DNA from: CAZJBS01 sp964544475
GTDB taxonomy: Bacteria; CLD3; SB21
Assembly: GCA_964544475.1 (NCBI GenBank)
Contig: CAZJBS010000011.1
Span: forward strand, 33,174 to 97,173
Direction of reading: 5' to 3'
Length of the DNA: 64,000 nt
The notes beneath the pieces are model-generated. The model was not told where the DNA came from. It searched no databases and worked only from the letters and a program-made list of their open reading frames with translations. The first letter of the stretch is position 1, and each line of letters begins with the position of its first letter. Both the position numbers and the translations under genes were made by a program. Below are positions 17,691 to 26,435 of this stretch, piece after piece.

Positions 17691-17692
17691 AG

Positions 17693-18979
17693 TTATTTGC
17701 GCTCCACGATCATCGCGCCCCCCTGTCCTCCCCCTATGCACAACGTAGCGAGGCCAAAGTCGACGTTGCGCCGCTTCATTTCCTTCAGGAGTGTGATCAC
17801 AAGGCGGGTGGCAGACGAGCCAACGGGATGTCCCAATGCGATGGCACCGCCGTTGACGTTTAGAATATCTCGGTTTATCTCGCCGATGGCGTCCGACTGA
17901 TCTAACACGTGTTTCGCGAAATGACCTGACGCGAAACAGCGTTCGTTGGCGATCACCTGGGCGGCGAAGGCTTCATTCATTTCAATCAAGCGGACATGTT
18001 TCATAGAAAGCCCGGCCCGCCGAAGGGCAACCGGCGTACTGTAAGCCGGTCCCAGTCCCATGCGTTCCGGTTCAAGGCCGGCGAATCCGAACGACCTGAC
18101 ATAGCCAAGTATGGTGAGACCCAGAGACTTGGCCCGGTTCTCTGACATCATCAAAACAAAAGCCGATCCGTCGGTGAGTTGGCTGGAATTGCCTGGTGTG
18201 ACGGTGCCCATTCGCCGATCAAATACGGGTTTGAGCTTGCCCAGGGCCTCCATCGTCTGGTTTTTTCGAATCCCATTGTCCTCGTCCACGACGGTCTTGT
18301 AGGAAGGCGGCATGAAAACAGGAACCATTTCCTCCTTCAGAATCCCAGTGTCCGTGGCCTTTGTGGCCCGTTGATGACTGAGCAGGGCGAATTCGTCCTG
18401 CTCCGTCCGCGTCACGCCGAATTCCTTGGCCAGAACTTCTGCCGTCTCTCCCATATTGAGTCCGCAGAATCCATCGGTCAGTCCGACCTGCAAACCAATG
18501 ACGGGTTTGAAATCGGAGAAGCGCAATCTGGTCATGACACCCATCTTCTGTCCCATTGAACGGGCTTTGTAAAAATCGCCCAATTTCCTTGCGAACGATG
18601 GCGGGTAAAGCACCGGAATATTACTCATGGATTCGACGCCACCAGCCACAACGGTCTCGCATAAACCGGCGGAGATATGAAGGTATGCATCGACGATGGC
18701 CTGCATGCCGCTTGCGCAATTCCGTTGCACCGAGTAGGCAGGGACATCCCTGGGCAGGCCGGCTTCCAAAGCGATAATCCTCGCAATATTGGTTGCCTCC
18801 GGCGGATTCGCGATATTGCCGACAATCACTTCATCAATGTCCGATCCATCAACATTGGTCCGAGCCAACAACTCCCGGATGGCGAACTTTCCAAGATCGA
18901 CGGCGGTAAATCTGGCAAAGGCAGTGCCGGCTTTCATGTAAGCTGTGCGGCAGCCGTCGACAATCACGACCGGATTCAT
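17693..18979 (-). CDS. acetyl-CoA acyltransferase (FadI-like thiolase)
   Basis: 428 residues, longer than the thiolase at 8.2 kb and of the FadI/trifunctional-beta type. The nucleophilic cysteine is in QRNCASGMQAI (~ residue 90), the NEAF motif is NEAFAAQ, the catalytic histidine is in GGAIALGHPVGSSATR, and the second cysteine in CIGGGQGGAM. It should carry out the thiolytic step of beta-oxidation on longer 3-ketoacyl-CoAs. Its start overlaps the ClpX-like gene's stop by 4 bases, and the MoeB gene begins 3 bases after its own stop, so three functionally unrelated genes are tightly packed. Confidence 0.93.
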   Translation of the reverse strand: MNPVVIVDGCRTAYMKAGTAFARFTAVDLGKFAIRELLARTNVDGSDIDEVIVGNIANPPEATNIARIIALEAGLPRDVPAYSVQRNCASGMQAIVDAYLHISAGLCETVVAGGVESMSNIPVLYPPSFARKLGDFYKARSMGQKMGVMTRLRFSDFKPVIGLQVGLTDGFCGLNMGETAEVLAKEFGVTRTEQDEFALLSHQRATKATDTGILKEEMVPVFMPPSYKTVVDEDNGIRKNQTMEALGKLKPVFDRRMGTVTPGNSSQLTDGSAFVLMMSENRAKSLGLTILGYVRSFGFAGLEPERMGLGPAYSTPVALRRAGLSMKHVRLIEMNEAFAAQVIANERCFASGHFAKHVLDQSDAIGEINRDILNVNGGAIALGHPVGSSATRLVITLLKEMKRRNVDFGLATLCIGGGQGGAMIVERK

Positions 18980-20490
18980 GTGCGATCAGGCCTCGTATAG
19001 GATGCCTTGATCAGATCATCCAGATACTTGCGGGGATCATCAAGGACGCCTTGTGTGACAACGAAGTGGTTCATCCCGGCCAGTTTCAGTCCGTATTCGT
19101 AGTCCTTGAAAAGCTCGCGGGCCAGTTCATTGATGCCGATTTTACGAATTTCGGCCATTCGGACAAGCGCATCAGCGGCCTCCCTTGCAAATTCAATGAC
19201 AATGCCTGAATTGCGAAGGAAAAAGTCCTGAAATTCTTTCATTGATCCGCGGACCAGAAGGCAGTGCAGTTCCTCCTCGGGTTGGAGCACGATTTCTTTT
19301 GTGACGATGAGGTTCCTGATCGATGTGGAGGGCAGCTTCTTTTCAAACTTGATCAAAACGTTCTCCAGAATATTGACAAGACCGCGGGCGCCGGTCTTTT
19401 GTTCAAACGCCCGTTCCGCCAGGATTCTCAGCGCTTCGTCGGTGAACGTGAGCTCAATGCCATAGGCGAGGAAGTCCCTCTTCTTGCTCAGAACAACACT
19501 GCTTTTGGGATTTCTGAGGATGTTGAACAGCGCCTCAACGGTCAGTTCATTGAGAACGGAGACCACCGGAATGCGTCCGACAAATTCGGACTCAAAACCG
19601 TATTGAAGCAAATCCTCCGTCTTGGTCTGCTTCAGCCACTGGGCTTTCGACATATCGGACATGTGGAGCGCTTGGGCTCCAAAACCGATTTTCTTGCTGT
19701 TGACTCTCTGACGAATAATTTCGTCCAGGCCTGAGAAGGCCCCGCTCAGAACAAATAGAATGTTCTTTGTGTTGACCTTCTTGCGTTGAACCTTGCCCGT
19801 CTTCTGTGCCTCCATGGCCGCTTCCATCTGGGCGGCCATGTCGTGTGGAACCCTCAGATCGACTTCCGACTCTTCCATCAATTTTAGGAGGTTGCGCTGG
19901 ACGCCTGTGCGCGACACATCGATGCCGCGAAAATTCGTAGGTGAAGCGATCTTGTCAATTTCATCCAGATAGATGATGCCGTACTCGGCGCGATGGATGT
20001 CACCATCGGCTTCCCGGACCAATTCGCGAACGAGATCTTCAACGTCACCGCCAACGTATCCGGTTTCGCTGAATTTGGTCGCGTCACCCTTGACAAATGG
20101 AACACCAATCCTCGATGCGATGAGCTTGATGATATAGGTTTTCCCCACGCCGGTAGGACCTACGAGGAGGATATTACTCTTGATATTTCCAACGATGGAT
20201 TCTTCGGCGGAAAGGGTTTTTTCGAGTTTCATCCGATTATAATGGGTGGCAATTTTTGTCGCGATGATCTCAATCGCGTCATCCTGACACTCCACGTACT
20301 GCAGCAGGTAGGCCTCGAGTTCTTCCGGCTTAATATCGAATTCATCCAAATTGGAATCCGAATGCCCGGCCACGCCAGCCTTATTTCCAATGGAATCCTG
20401 CTCAGGGTCCGGCTTTCCGTATTTGTCCTTCAGAAATTCTTCGAATTCCTTTTTGAATTGATCGGTGTTTGTTTGGGAACTGAAGTTCAT
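18976..20490 (-). CDS. ClpX-like AAA+ unfoldase lacking the zinc-binding domain
   Basis: 504 residues. Walker A GPTGVGKT at ~111-118, the ClpX pore loop GYVG at ~144-147, Walker B YLDEIDKI at ~174-181, an IGFG loop at ~268-271 at the place where ClpX docks on ClpP, and sensor-2 GARGL. The N-terminal four-cysteine zinc domain of ClpX, which binds adaptors and substrates, is absent: residues 1-60 are acidic and contain no cysteine. The C-terminal ~100 residues after the sensor-2 domain are an extension not found in ClpX. It likely unfolds proteins, possibly for ClpP, with different substrate choice. ATG has AGAAAGG upstream. Confidence 0.82.
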   Translation of the reverse strand: MNFSSQTNTDQFKKEFEEFLKDKYGKPDPEQDSIGNKAGVAGHSDSNLDEFDIKPEELEAYLLQYVECQDDAIEIIATKIATHYNRMKLEKTLSAEESIVGNIKSNILLVGPTGVGKTYIIKLIASRIGVPFVKGDATKFSETGYVGGDVEDLVRELVREADGDIHRAEYGIIYLDEIDKIASPTNFRGIDVSRTGVQRNLLKLMEESEVDLRVPHDMAAQMEAAMEAQKTGKVQRKKVNTKNILFVLSGAFSGLDEIIRQRVNSKKIGFGAQALHMSDMSKAQWLKQTKTEDLLQYGFESEFVGRIPVVSVLNELTVEALFNILRNPKSSVVLSKKRDFLAYGIELTFTDEALRILAERAFEQKTGARGLVNILENVLIKFEKKLPSTSIRNLIVTKEIVLQPEEELHCLLVRGSMKEFQDFFLRNSGIVIEFAREAADALVRMAEIRKIGINELARELFKDYEYGLKLAGMNHFVVTQGVLDDPRKYLDDLIKASYTRPDRT

Positions 20491-20526
20491 GTGAAAAATG
20501 CCTTTCTGGGTGTCAGTACCGTTGTC

Positions 20527-20555
20527 AAGGTATGCAACGTCCTTTTGCGATGCAA
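20527..20555 (-). promoter_or_regulatory. candidate sigma70-type promoter for the ClpX-like gene
   Basis: On the minus strand TTGCAT (20555-20550) and TACCTT (20532-20527) are separated by 17 bases, ~40 bases before the start codon and after the upstream gene's terminator. Confidence 0.35.
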
Positions 20556-20575
20556 ATTTCTTTTTGTGGAAAACG

Positions 20576-20600
20576 AAAAAGCGGTCAGGAAGACCGCTTT
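20576..20600 (-). terminator. intrinsic terminator of the four-repeat protein gene
   Basis: AAAGCGGTC (20578-20586) pairs with GACCGCTTT (20592-20600); on the minus strand a run of five T follows. Confidence 0.8.
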
Positions 20601-20618
20601 AGGAGGGCGTGGCCAGGC

Positions 20619-22340
20619 CTACTTGATGGAACGGATCGTGATGCCCCATTTTTCGGGTTCCGCCGGTGGATCGTCGTTCCAGTCTTCAAAGGAATGGGAG
20701 TCGTCTGAAATATACAGCACCTCGTATTGGCCGGCTTCCAGCAGAATGGTGCCGTCGAATATCCTATTCTTTCGGCTGCCACCCGCATGCTGGGTCATGT
20801 TGTAAGTCAGTTCCCAAACGGTCTGGCCGGTCTGCGTGTTCTTGATCCAACCATAGTCGAACATGCGGCCGTACTTGCCTTCACCGACGCAAATCACACG
20901 AACCTTCGCATCCTTGTTCAATGTAAACTGCGTTCGACGGTATTCATCATCGCCAACGCGGGCAATCTGGGCCAGAACGGATTTGTCCTCCTTTTCCTCA
21001 TATCTTGAGAAATTCCTGGCATCATCATTGTTGATCAATCCCAGGGTAATGCCCCATCTTGACTGGTTGTACGGAGGTGACGCATTCCAATCCTCGAATG
21101 AGTGGGAGCCGTCGGTCACAAAGTGGACGCGGTACGTGCCGGGGTTCAAGGTAATGACGGCCTCATACAGTCTGTTCTTCTCGTCACCACCGCCGAACTT
21201 CGTTTCATAATACTTCATTTCCCAGATGCGGTTGCCGGCGCTTTCATCGGTAATCCAGCCGTAGTCATACATCTGGTGATCGCGGCCTTCGCCGAGGGCG
21301 TAAATCTGGATGTCGGTTGTTTTTGAGAGCGTGAAGGCCTGAGAACGATATTGGCTGTCACCCATTCGGTTCAGCGCCACCAGTTCCTGGCGTTTGGCTT
21401 TTTTGTATTCGTGAACATAAGACATGTCGTTCTTGTCGACGACGCTGAGGGTGAGCCCCCAGAAGTATGGATCAAATGGAGGTTGCATATTCCAGTCATC
21501 CGACGAATGGGAATCATCGGTGACGTACGTGGCGACGTAGTCGCCGGCCGGCAACGAAATAATACCGACGTACATCCTGTTTTTTTCCGCGCCGCCCGCG
21601 TGCGTCGTATTTTCGTAGCGCATGTCCCAAACGGGTTTCAGGGTACGGTCGTCATTGATCCAGCCGAAATCATACATGCGGTCATCCATGCCCTCGCCTT
21701 CGCAATAAACACGGACTTTCATTTCTTTTTCGAGTGAGAATCCCTTTTCAAGATAGTCATTGTCACGGGCGCGCGTCAGGCTCACGAAGACGCCGGGGGA
21801 TTGGGTACTTTCACCGACGGTGAATAGCGGGCTATCTGAGTCTTTGCATACGAGATTCAGCTTCCACTCTTCCATGCCCTCATAGAGGTCATGATCCTCT
21901 ACAAATACTTTTACGAGATTTTTCAGGAACTCGTTGAGATAACTCTTTTCCGAAGAGGTGATTCGCACAATGCGTTGGCCATACGTTGAATAGTATGCCT
22001 CATAGTTGCCCGGTTTTAGTGAAATGGTACCGCTGAACTTGACGTTTGGCGAAGCCCAGTCTTCCGTCACGTTGCTGGGATTCATTGACCAGACCACCTT
22101 GCGGCTATCGGCATCGAGTATCCAACCATAGGCAATCATTGGATTCTTCTTATACCACTTGGTCGCCTTGGACATGACGCCTACGGCGTCGATAATGACA
22201 TTGGCGGATTGGCTGACTGAAAAACGGGATGTGTATATCTGGTCCGGTTCGAATTCCTTGAGTTCAACAACCTTATGCTGGGCCGCCAAAGTACCCGACA
22301 GAATCCCGAAGGCAATGGCCTTTTTCAGAGATCTTAACAT
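20619..22340 (-). CDS. secreted protein with a tandem ~135-residue repeat of unknown function
   Basis: 573 residues from ATG at 22340 (two further ATGs lie 10-15 bases upstream). A signal peptide (SLKKAIAFGILSGTLAA) is followed by four related units. Units 2-4 begin near residues 222, 357 and 493 with YDFGWI, YDYGWI or FDYGWI, continue through a W-[DE]-[ML]-x-Y stretch and a GG..KNR turn, and end with DSHSxxDWNxxPP and WGxT. Unit 1 (YGWI near residue 70) is degenerate and lacks the DSHS segment. No catalytic motif or known family was recognised; a beta-rich, possibly ligand-binding domain is plausible. It has its own terminator. Confidence 0.85.
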   Translation of the reverse strand: MLRSLKKAIAFGILSGTLAAQHKVVELKEFEPDQIYTSRFSVSQSANVIIDAVGVMSKATKWYKKNPMIAYGWILDADSRKVVWSMNPSNVTEDWASPNVKFSGTISLKPGNYEAYYSTYGQRIVRITSSEKSYLNEFLKNLVKVFVEDHDLYEGMEEWKLNLVCKDSDSPLFTVGESTQSPGVFVSLTRARDNDYLEKGFSLEKEMKVRVYCEGEGMDDRMYDFGWINDDRTLKPVWDMRYENTTHAGGAEKNRMYVGIISLPAGDYVATYVTDDSHSSDDWNMQPPFDPYFWGLTLSVVDKNDMSYVHEYKKAKRQELVALNRMGDSQYRSQAFTLSKTTDIQIYALGEGRDHQMYDYGWITDESAGNRIWEMKYYETKFGGGDEKNRLYEAVITLNPGTYRVHFVTDGSHSFEDWNASPPYNQSRWGITLGLINNDDARNFSRYEEKEDKSVLAQIARVGDDEYRRTQFTLNKDAKVRVICVGEGKYGRMFDYGWIKNTQTGQTVWELTYNMTQHAGGSRKNRIFDGTILLEAGQYEVLYISDDSHSFEDWNDDPPAEPEKWGITIRSIK

Positions 22341-22456
22341 GATTGCCACCATCATCGATTGTAGTTCATCACGGTTCCATCATCATAACTACATGAGCTA
22401 CGATGACTTGTGTCCCAAAGTTTCAAAAATATTGAACCTTACGGAGAACACACAAT

Positions 22457-22490
22457 AAAAAAAGACGACAATATCGTTTATATTGTCGTC
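22457..22490 (-). terminator. intrinsic terminator of the sdh operon
   Basis: A perfect 11-base stem, GACGACAATAT (22464-22474) with ATATTGTCGTC (22480-22490), is followed on the minus strand by seven T. Confidence 0.88.
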
Positions 22491-22513
22491 CTTTCTTTGG
22501 AGCCATTTGTTGC

Positions 22514-23263
22514 TCAACTTATGGCCGCTTTCAGGTAGTGTCTGCGCATCAAGGCAATGGCGGATATCGAAATTTCCTTTGGGCAGGCGGCTTCGCATTC
22601 GCCGTGATTGGAGCAATCGCCAAATCCCAGCCGATCCATGGCCTCAACCATGTTCAGTGCGCGCGTCCTTGCTTCAGCCAAGCCCTGCGGCAGATGTGCG
22701 AACTGGGAAATTTTGGCGGCCACGAAAAGGGAGGCGGAGGCGTTAGGGCAGGCGGCGACGCACGCACCGCATCCGATGCACGCCGCGAAATCCATGGCTT
22801 TGTCGGCCTGATCTTTGGGGATCAAGATCGCATTGGAGTCGACAGCGGCGCCCACATGGCAGGACACATAACCGCCCGCCGCCATGATCTGGTCAAAGGC
22901 ACTCCGGTCGACAACCAGATCCTTGATGACGGGAAAGGGTTTAGCCCGGAAAGGCTCAACCGTGATCGTGTCGCCATCCTTGAATTTGCGCATGTGAAGT
23001 TGGCAGGTCGCGGTGCCTTTTTCGGAACCGTGGGGGATACCATTGATCACCAGGCTGCACATACCACAAATACCTTCCCGGCAATCATTGTCATATTCGA
23101 TCGGGTCCTCACCCTTCTTGATCAATGATTCGTTCAGGACATCCAGCATTTCCAGAAAGGACATGTCGGGGGAAACGTCAGAGAGCGTGTAATCCGCCAT
23201 ACGGCCTTGCGAGGCGGCATCTTTCTGGCGCCATATTCTGAGGTGCAGAGTCATCGATTTCAT
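22514..23263 (-). CDS. sdhB: succinate dehydrogenase/fumarate reductase iron-sulfur subunit
   Basis: 249 residues. The [2Fe-2S] ligands are in CREGICGMC with a later Cys in TATCQLH, the [4Fe-4S] ligands in CIGCGACVAACPN, and the [3Fe-4S] ligands in CSNHGECEAACPKEI. The last cluster motifs are of the long-spacing type seen with b558-type SdhC. It relays electrons between the flavoprotein SdhA and the membrane haem/quinone site. ATG at 23263 is preferred to 23272 because AAGGA lies 8 bases before it. Gene order C-A-B and a shared terminator support one operon. Confidence 0.96.
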   Translation of the reverse strand: MKSMTLHLRIWRQKDAASQGRMADYTLSDVSPDMSFLEMLDVLNESLIKKGEDPIEYDNDCREGICGMCSLVINGIPHGSEKGTATCQLHMRKFKDGDTITVEPFRAKPFPVIKDLVVDRSAFDQIMAAGGYVSCHVGAAVDSNAILIPKDQADKAMDFAACIGCGACVAACPNASASLFVAAKISQFAHLPQGLAEARTRALNMVEAMDRLGFGDCSNHGECEAACPKEISISAIALMRRHYLKAAIS

Positions 23264-23274
23264 GGTCGGCATCC

Positions 23275-25188
23275 TTATTTGTAGCTGCGTTGAGTGAGCT
23301 TCACGTTCTCAAACGCGAGAGGCTCCTTGTTGAGAATCGGCGCTTTCCCGTCGCCGGCGAATTCCCACGCGGCCACATAAGCAAATCGGTCGTCGTCGCG
23401 CTTGGCTTCACCCTCAGGCGTCTGGTATTCTTCACGGAAATGACCTCCGCACGATTCGTTGCGATGCAGGGCATCTCTGGCCATCAATTCGCCCAGTTCC
23501 AGAAAGTCGGCCACCCGCCCGGCGAATTCGAGGTTTTTGTTCAGAAGTTCGCCGGATCCGGCGACGAGGACGTTCTTCCAGAATTCCTCGCGCAGTTTCG
23601 GAATTTCTGTCAAGGCTCTCTTGAGACCCGCTTCCGTGCGCGACATGCCAACGTCGTCCCACATGATCCGGCCAATTTCGCGATGGAATTCCAGTACGGT
23701 CTTCTTGCCCCTGATGGACACGAGTTTCTGGGTGGAAGCTTTCATGGCAGCAAGTGATTCCTTGAATTCCGATTCGTCACCAGAAATGTTCGGAAGCTGG
23801 GTCGAAGCCAGATAATGACCGAGCGTGTATGGTATCACGAAGTAGCCGTCGGCCAGACCCTGCATGAGGGCGCTGGCGCCGAGCCTGTTGGCGCCGTGGT
23901 CTGAAAAATTGGCTTCACCAAGAACATGCAACCCCGGAATGGTGCTCATCAGGTTGTAATCGACCCATAGTCCTCCCATGGTATAATGGACCGCGGGATA
24001 GATGCGCATCGGCGTCTTGTAGGGGTTTTCATCGGTAATGCGCTCATACATATCAAAAAGGTTGCCATAGCGTTCACGAATTGTGTGCTCACCCAAGCGT
24101 TGGATTGACTCCTTGAAATCCAGGAAAACCGACAGTCCGCTTTCACCGACGCCCCGGCCTTCATCACAGACAAATTTGGCGTTGCGAGAGGCGACGTCAC
24201 GTGGCACAAGATTGCCGAAACTCGGGTACTTCCTTTCCAGGTAGTAGTCCCGATCTTCTTCCGGAATACTCTCCGGTGCCCGTTGATCCCCCTTGTTCTT
24301 AGGAACCCACACTCGTCCATCGTTCCGGAGACTTTCGCTCATCAGCGTGAGTTTGGATTGGTGGTCGCCGCTAACCGGGATGCAGGTTGGATGAATCTGT
24401 GTGAAGCAGGGGTTTGCGAATGCCGCGCCTTTTTTGTAGCAGCGCCAGGCGGCAGTGACGTTGGAGTTCTTGGCGTTGGTCGACAAGTAGAAGACATTGC
24501 CATAGCCTCCGGTACAAAGGAGCACCGCGTGGCCGGCATAGGATTCGATCTCACCCGTCGACAAATTGCGGCACACAATGCCGCGTGCGTTGCCGCCAAC
24601 GACAACCACATCCAGCATTTCCCGACGGGGGAACACTTTGATGCGTCCTTCGCTGACCTGGCGCATCATCGAGCCATACGCACCGAGCAGCAGTTGCTGG
24701 CCGGTCTGGCCTCTGGCATAGAAGGTTCTGGAAACCTGGGCTCCGCCAAACGAACGGTTGTCCAATTGTCCGCCATATTCGCGGGCAAAGGGGACGCCCT
24801 GGGCCACGCACTGGTCAATGATATTGGCGCTCAGTTGGGCCAGCCGGTAGACGTTGGCCTCACGGGCCCGGTAGTCGCCGCCTTTGACGGTGTCATAAAA
24901 CAGCCGCCGGATGCTGTCCCCATCATTCGGGTAATTCTTGGCGGCATTGATGCCACCTTGGGCGGCGATACTGTGCGCACGGCGCGGCGAATCCTGAATA
25001 CAAAAACTCAGCACATTATATCCAAGTTCGGCCAATGAGGCGGCGGCAGAGGCGCCAGCCAGACCCGTTCCGACAACGAGAATGGTGTATTTTCTCTTGT
25101 TGGCCGGATTGACAAGTTTGATATCAAATTTGTGGTTGTCCCATTTCTCAGCGATCGAGCCGCCCGGTATTTTTGCATCGAGTTTCAT
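23275..25188 (-). CDS. sdhA: succinate dehydrogenase/fumarate reductase flavoprotein subunit
   Basis: 637 residues. FAD-binding GTGLAGASAAASLAELG near residue 42, SIAAQGGINAAKN with the conserved segment around the covalent flavin region, HPTCIP for substrate binding, and the MGGLWVD and GEANFSDHGANRLGASAL motifs. It oxidises succinate or reduces fumarate on the cytoplasmic face. ATG at 25188 has AGGAGG upstream and overlaps the sdhC stop (ATGA); a longer frame reaches 25215 but would intrude further into sdhC. Direction of catalysis in vivo cannot be told. Confidence 0.96.
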   Translation of the reverse strand: MKLDAKIPGGSIAEKWDNHKFDIKLVNPANKRKYTILVVGTGLAGASAAASLAELGYNVLSFCIQDSPRRAHSIAAQGGINAAKNYPNDGDSIRRLFYDTVKGGDYRAREANVYRLAQLSANIIDQCVAQGVPFAREYGGQLDNRSFGGAQVSRTFYARGQTGQQLLLGAYGSMMRQVSEGRIKVFPRREMLDVVVVGGNARGIVCRNLSTGEIESYAGHAVLLCTGGYGNVFYLSTNAKNSNVTAAWRCYKKGAAFANPCFTQIHPTCIPVSGDHQSKLTLMSESLRNDGRVWVPKNKGDQRAPESIPEEDRDYYLERKYPSFGNLVPRDVASRNAKFVCDEGRGVGESGLSVFLDFKESIQRLGEHTIRERYGNLFDMYERITDENPYKTPMRIYPAVHYTMGGLWVDYNLMSTIPGLHVLGEANFSDHGANRLGASALMQGLADGYFVIPYTLGHYLASTQLPNISGDESEFKESLAAMKASTQKLVSIRGKKTVLEFHREIGRIMWDDVGMSRTEAGLKRALTEIPKLREEFWKNVLVAGSGELLNKNLEFAGRVADFLELGELMARDALHRNESCGGHFREEYQTPEGEAKRDDDRFAYVAAWEFAGDGKAPILNKEPLAFENVKLTQRSYK

Positions 25189-25871
25189 GCCTGGCCTCCT
25201 GTGTAATAAATCCATATGGGCATAACCAAAAATCCAAGTCCCACGACGATGGCGAAGAGCACTCCGACTCTGTAAATGAATGGCGTATACGTCGGGTGAT
25301 TGATGCCCAGGGACTGAAAGGCGCTCCAGAATCCGTGCCGGAGGTGAACGCCAAGCAAAGCCATGATGACCGTGTACCCAATCACGTAGGACGGATGCTG
25401 GAAAACTTCGATCACCAGACGGTACAGGTCCCGCATCACGATTCCGTCCACGGTCGTCTCATAAACAGGCCCATATTTGAAAGTGATGAGATGGAGCACG
25501 AGGAAGACGAGGAGCAAAAGTCCCGTGTAAATCATGGTTACGGAAGAGGATGTCTGGCGGGAAGGGCCGCCTTTGCTTCTCGATTTGGTGTAGGAGACAG
25601 GCCGTGCGCGGCGCTTGTTCAGCCACACGCTGATTCCAAATACGGCATGAAAAGCAAAGCCAACCGCAATCGCGCCCTCGAGGACATACAACAAGCCTCC
25701 AAGATTGGTGAGCTTGTACGTGTAGCGATTGAATGCATCGGGTCCGACGAACAGGAACAAGTTGGCGATCAAGTGTTCAAGGATGAACACGCACAACCCG
25801 ATCCCGGTGATGCCCGTCACAAACTTCTTGCCAACAGAAGACCACATCGCATTAGTGAAGGAAATCATCAT
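25185..25871 (-). CDS. sdhC: succinate dehydrogenase cytochrome b558 subunit
   Basis: 228 residues with five predicted membrane spans, matching the single-subunit cytochrome b558 anchor family rather than the SdhC/SdhD pair. Histidines suited to bind two haems lie in the spans (EHLIAN, AFHAVFG, VLHLITF, GVHLRHGFW). It anchors SdhAB and exchanges electrons with menaquinone or ubiquinone. GGAG precedes the tandem ATG ATG start. First gene of the operon, ~127 bases downstream of a near-consensus promoter. Confidence 0.94.
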   Translation of the reverse strand: MMISFTNAMWSSVGKKFVTGITGIGLCVFILEHLIANLFLFVGPDAFNRYTYKLTNLGGLLYVLEGAIAVGFAFHAVFGISVWLNKRRARPVSYTKSRSKGGPSRQTSSSVTMIYTGLLLLVFLVLHLITFKYGPVYETTVDGIVMRDLYRLVIEVFQHPSYVIGYTVIMALLGVHLRHGFWSAFQSLGINHPTYTPFIYRVGVLFAIVVGLGFLVMPIWIYYTGGQA

Positions 25872-26004
25872 GGCAACTCCGGTTTCTTATGATCATGGAT
25901 ACGACTTATGCGAAAATCGCAATAGATGCGCAGAGATCGAATGGGTTCTACGTTCTGCCGACAAGGGTGAGTCCGGTTGTGAAACTTTTAACGTAGCGCC
26001 AAAT

Positions 26005-26033
26005 ATTATAGTGGTATTGAAAAAAAAACGCAA
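26005..26033 (-). promoter_or_regulatory. strong sigma70-type promoter of the sdhCAB operon
   Basis: On the minus strand TTGCGT (26033-26028), a 17-base spacer containing a T-tract, and a perfect TATAAT (26010-26005). The predicted leader to sdhC is ~127 bases and holds no recognised riboswitch. Confidence 0.6.
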
Positions 26034-26103
26034 GATATTTCCATCCCTTGGCCTCCGTGGCTATGCGTGAATTGCCAGCACCAATCTTTTGCAGGCACCG
26101 ACT

Positions 26104-26325
26104 ATGCGCAAGACTCTTAACATACTTCGTGGTTTCATCTATGTCACGCTTGGAACACTGTTCTTAGTTTTCCCGGTGATCGATGTGGAGTCATGGCAAC
26201 GAATCACGGTCGGAGTTGCGGCATTGACGTATGGTCTGTATCGAATTCACATCGCCAGACACTCGAGCCCAAGGTCCATCGAACAGGACGGCGATGGCAC
26301 CGGTGACAGGCAGGAAAGTGTTTGA
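26104..26325 (+). CDS. small two-span membrane protein, unknown function
   Basis: 73 residues from ATG at 26104. Two hydrophobic segments (ILRGFIYVTLGTLFLVFPVI and ITVGVAALTYGLYRIHIA) separated by a short turn, then a charged tail rich in Asp, Gln and Ser. AGG precedes the start at acceptable spacing. It lies between the sdh promoter and the PstS-like cluster on the plus strand, so it may be the first gene of that cluster. The family is not recognised; small size makes the call less certain. Confidence 0.6.
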   Translation: MRKTLNILRGFIYVTLGTLFLVFPVIDVESWQRITVGVAALTYGLYRIHIARHSSPRSIEQDGDGTGDRQESV

Positions 26326-26361
26326 GGATGTCACAAAAAAAGATACATTGATGCGGAGGCA

Positions 26362-26390
26362 TTGACTGCGTTAAAGATTGGCAATGGTAT
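26362..26390 (+). promoter_or_regulatory. weak candidate promoter for the PstS-like/TonB cluster
   Basis: TTGACT (26362-26367) and TGGTAT (26385-26390) with a 17-base spacer, ~45 bases before the ATG at 26436. The -10 box is poor. Confidence 0.25.
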
Positions 26391-26435
26391 TTCAGCCGCG
26401 CCGAACGTATCACTTGAGAAGAGAATCGCTTAAAC

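Noticed and set aside
24283..25038. 251-codon plus-strand frame inside sdhA
   Set aside because: Antisense shadow; sdhA motifs are intact on the other strand.
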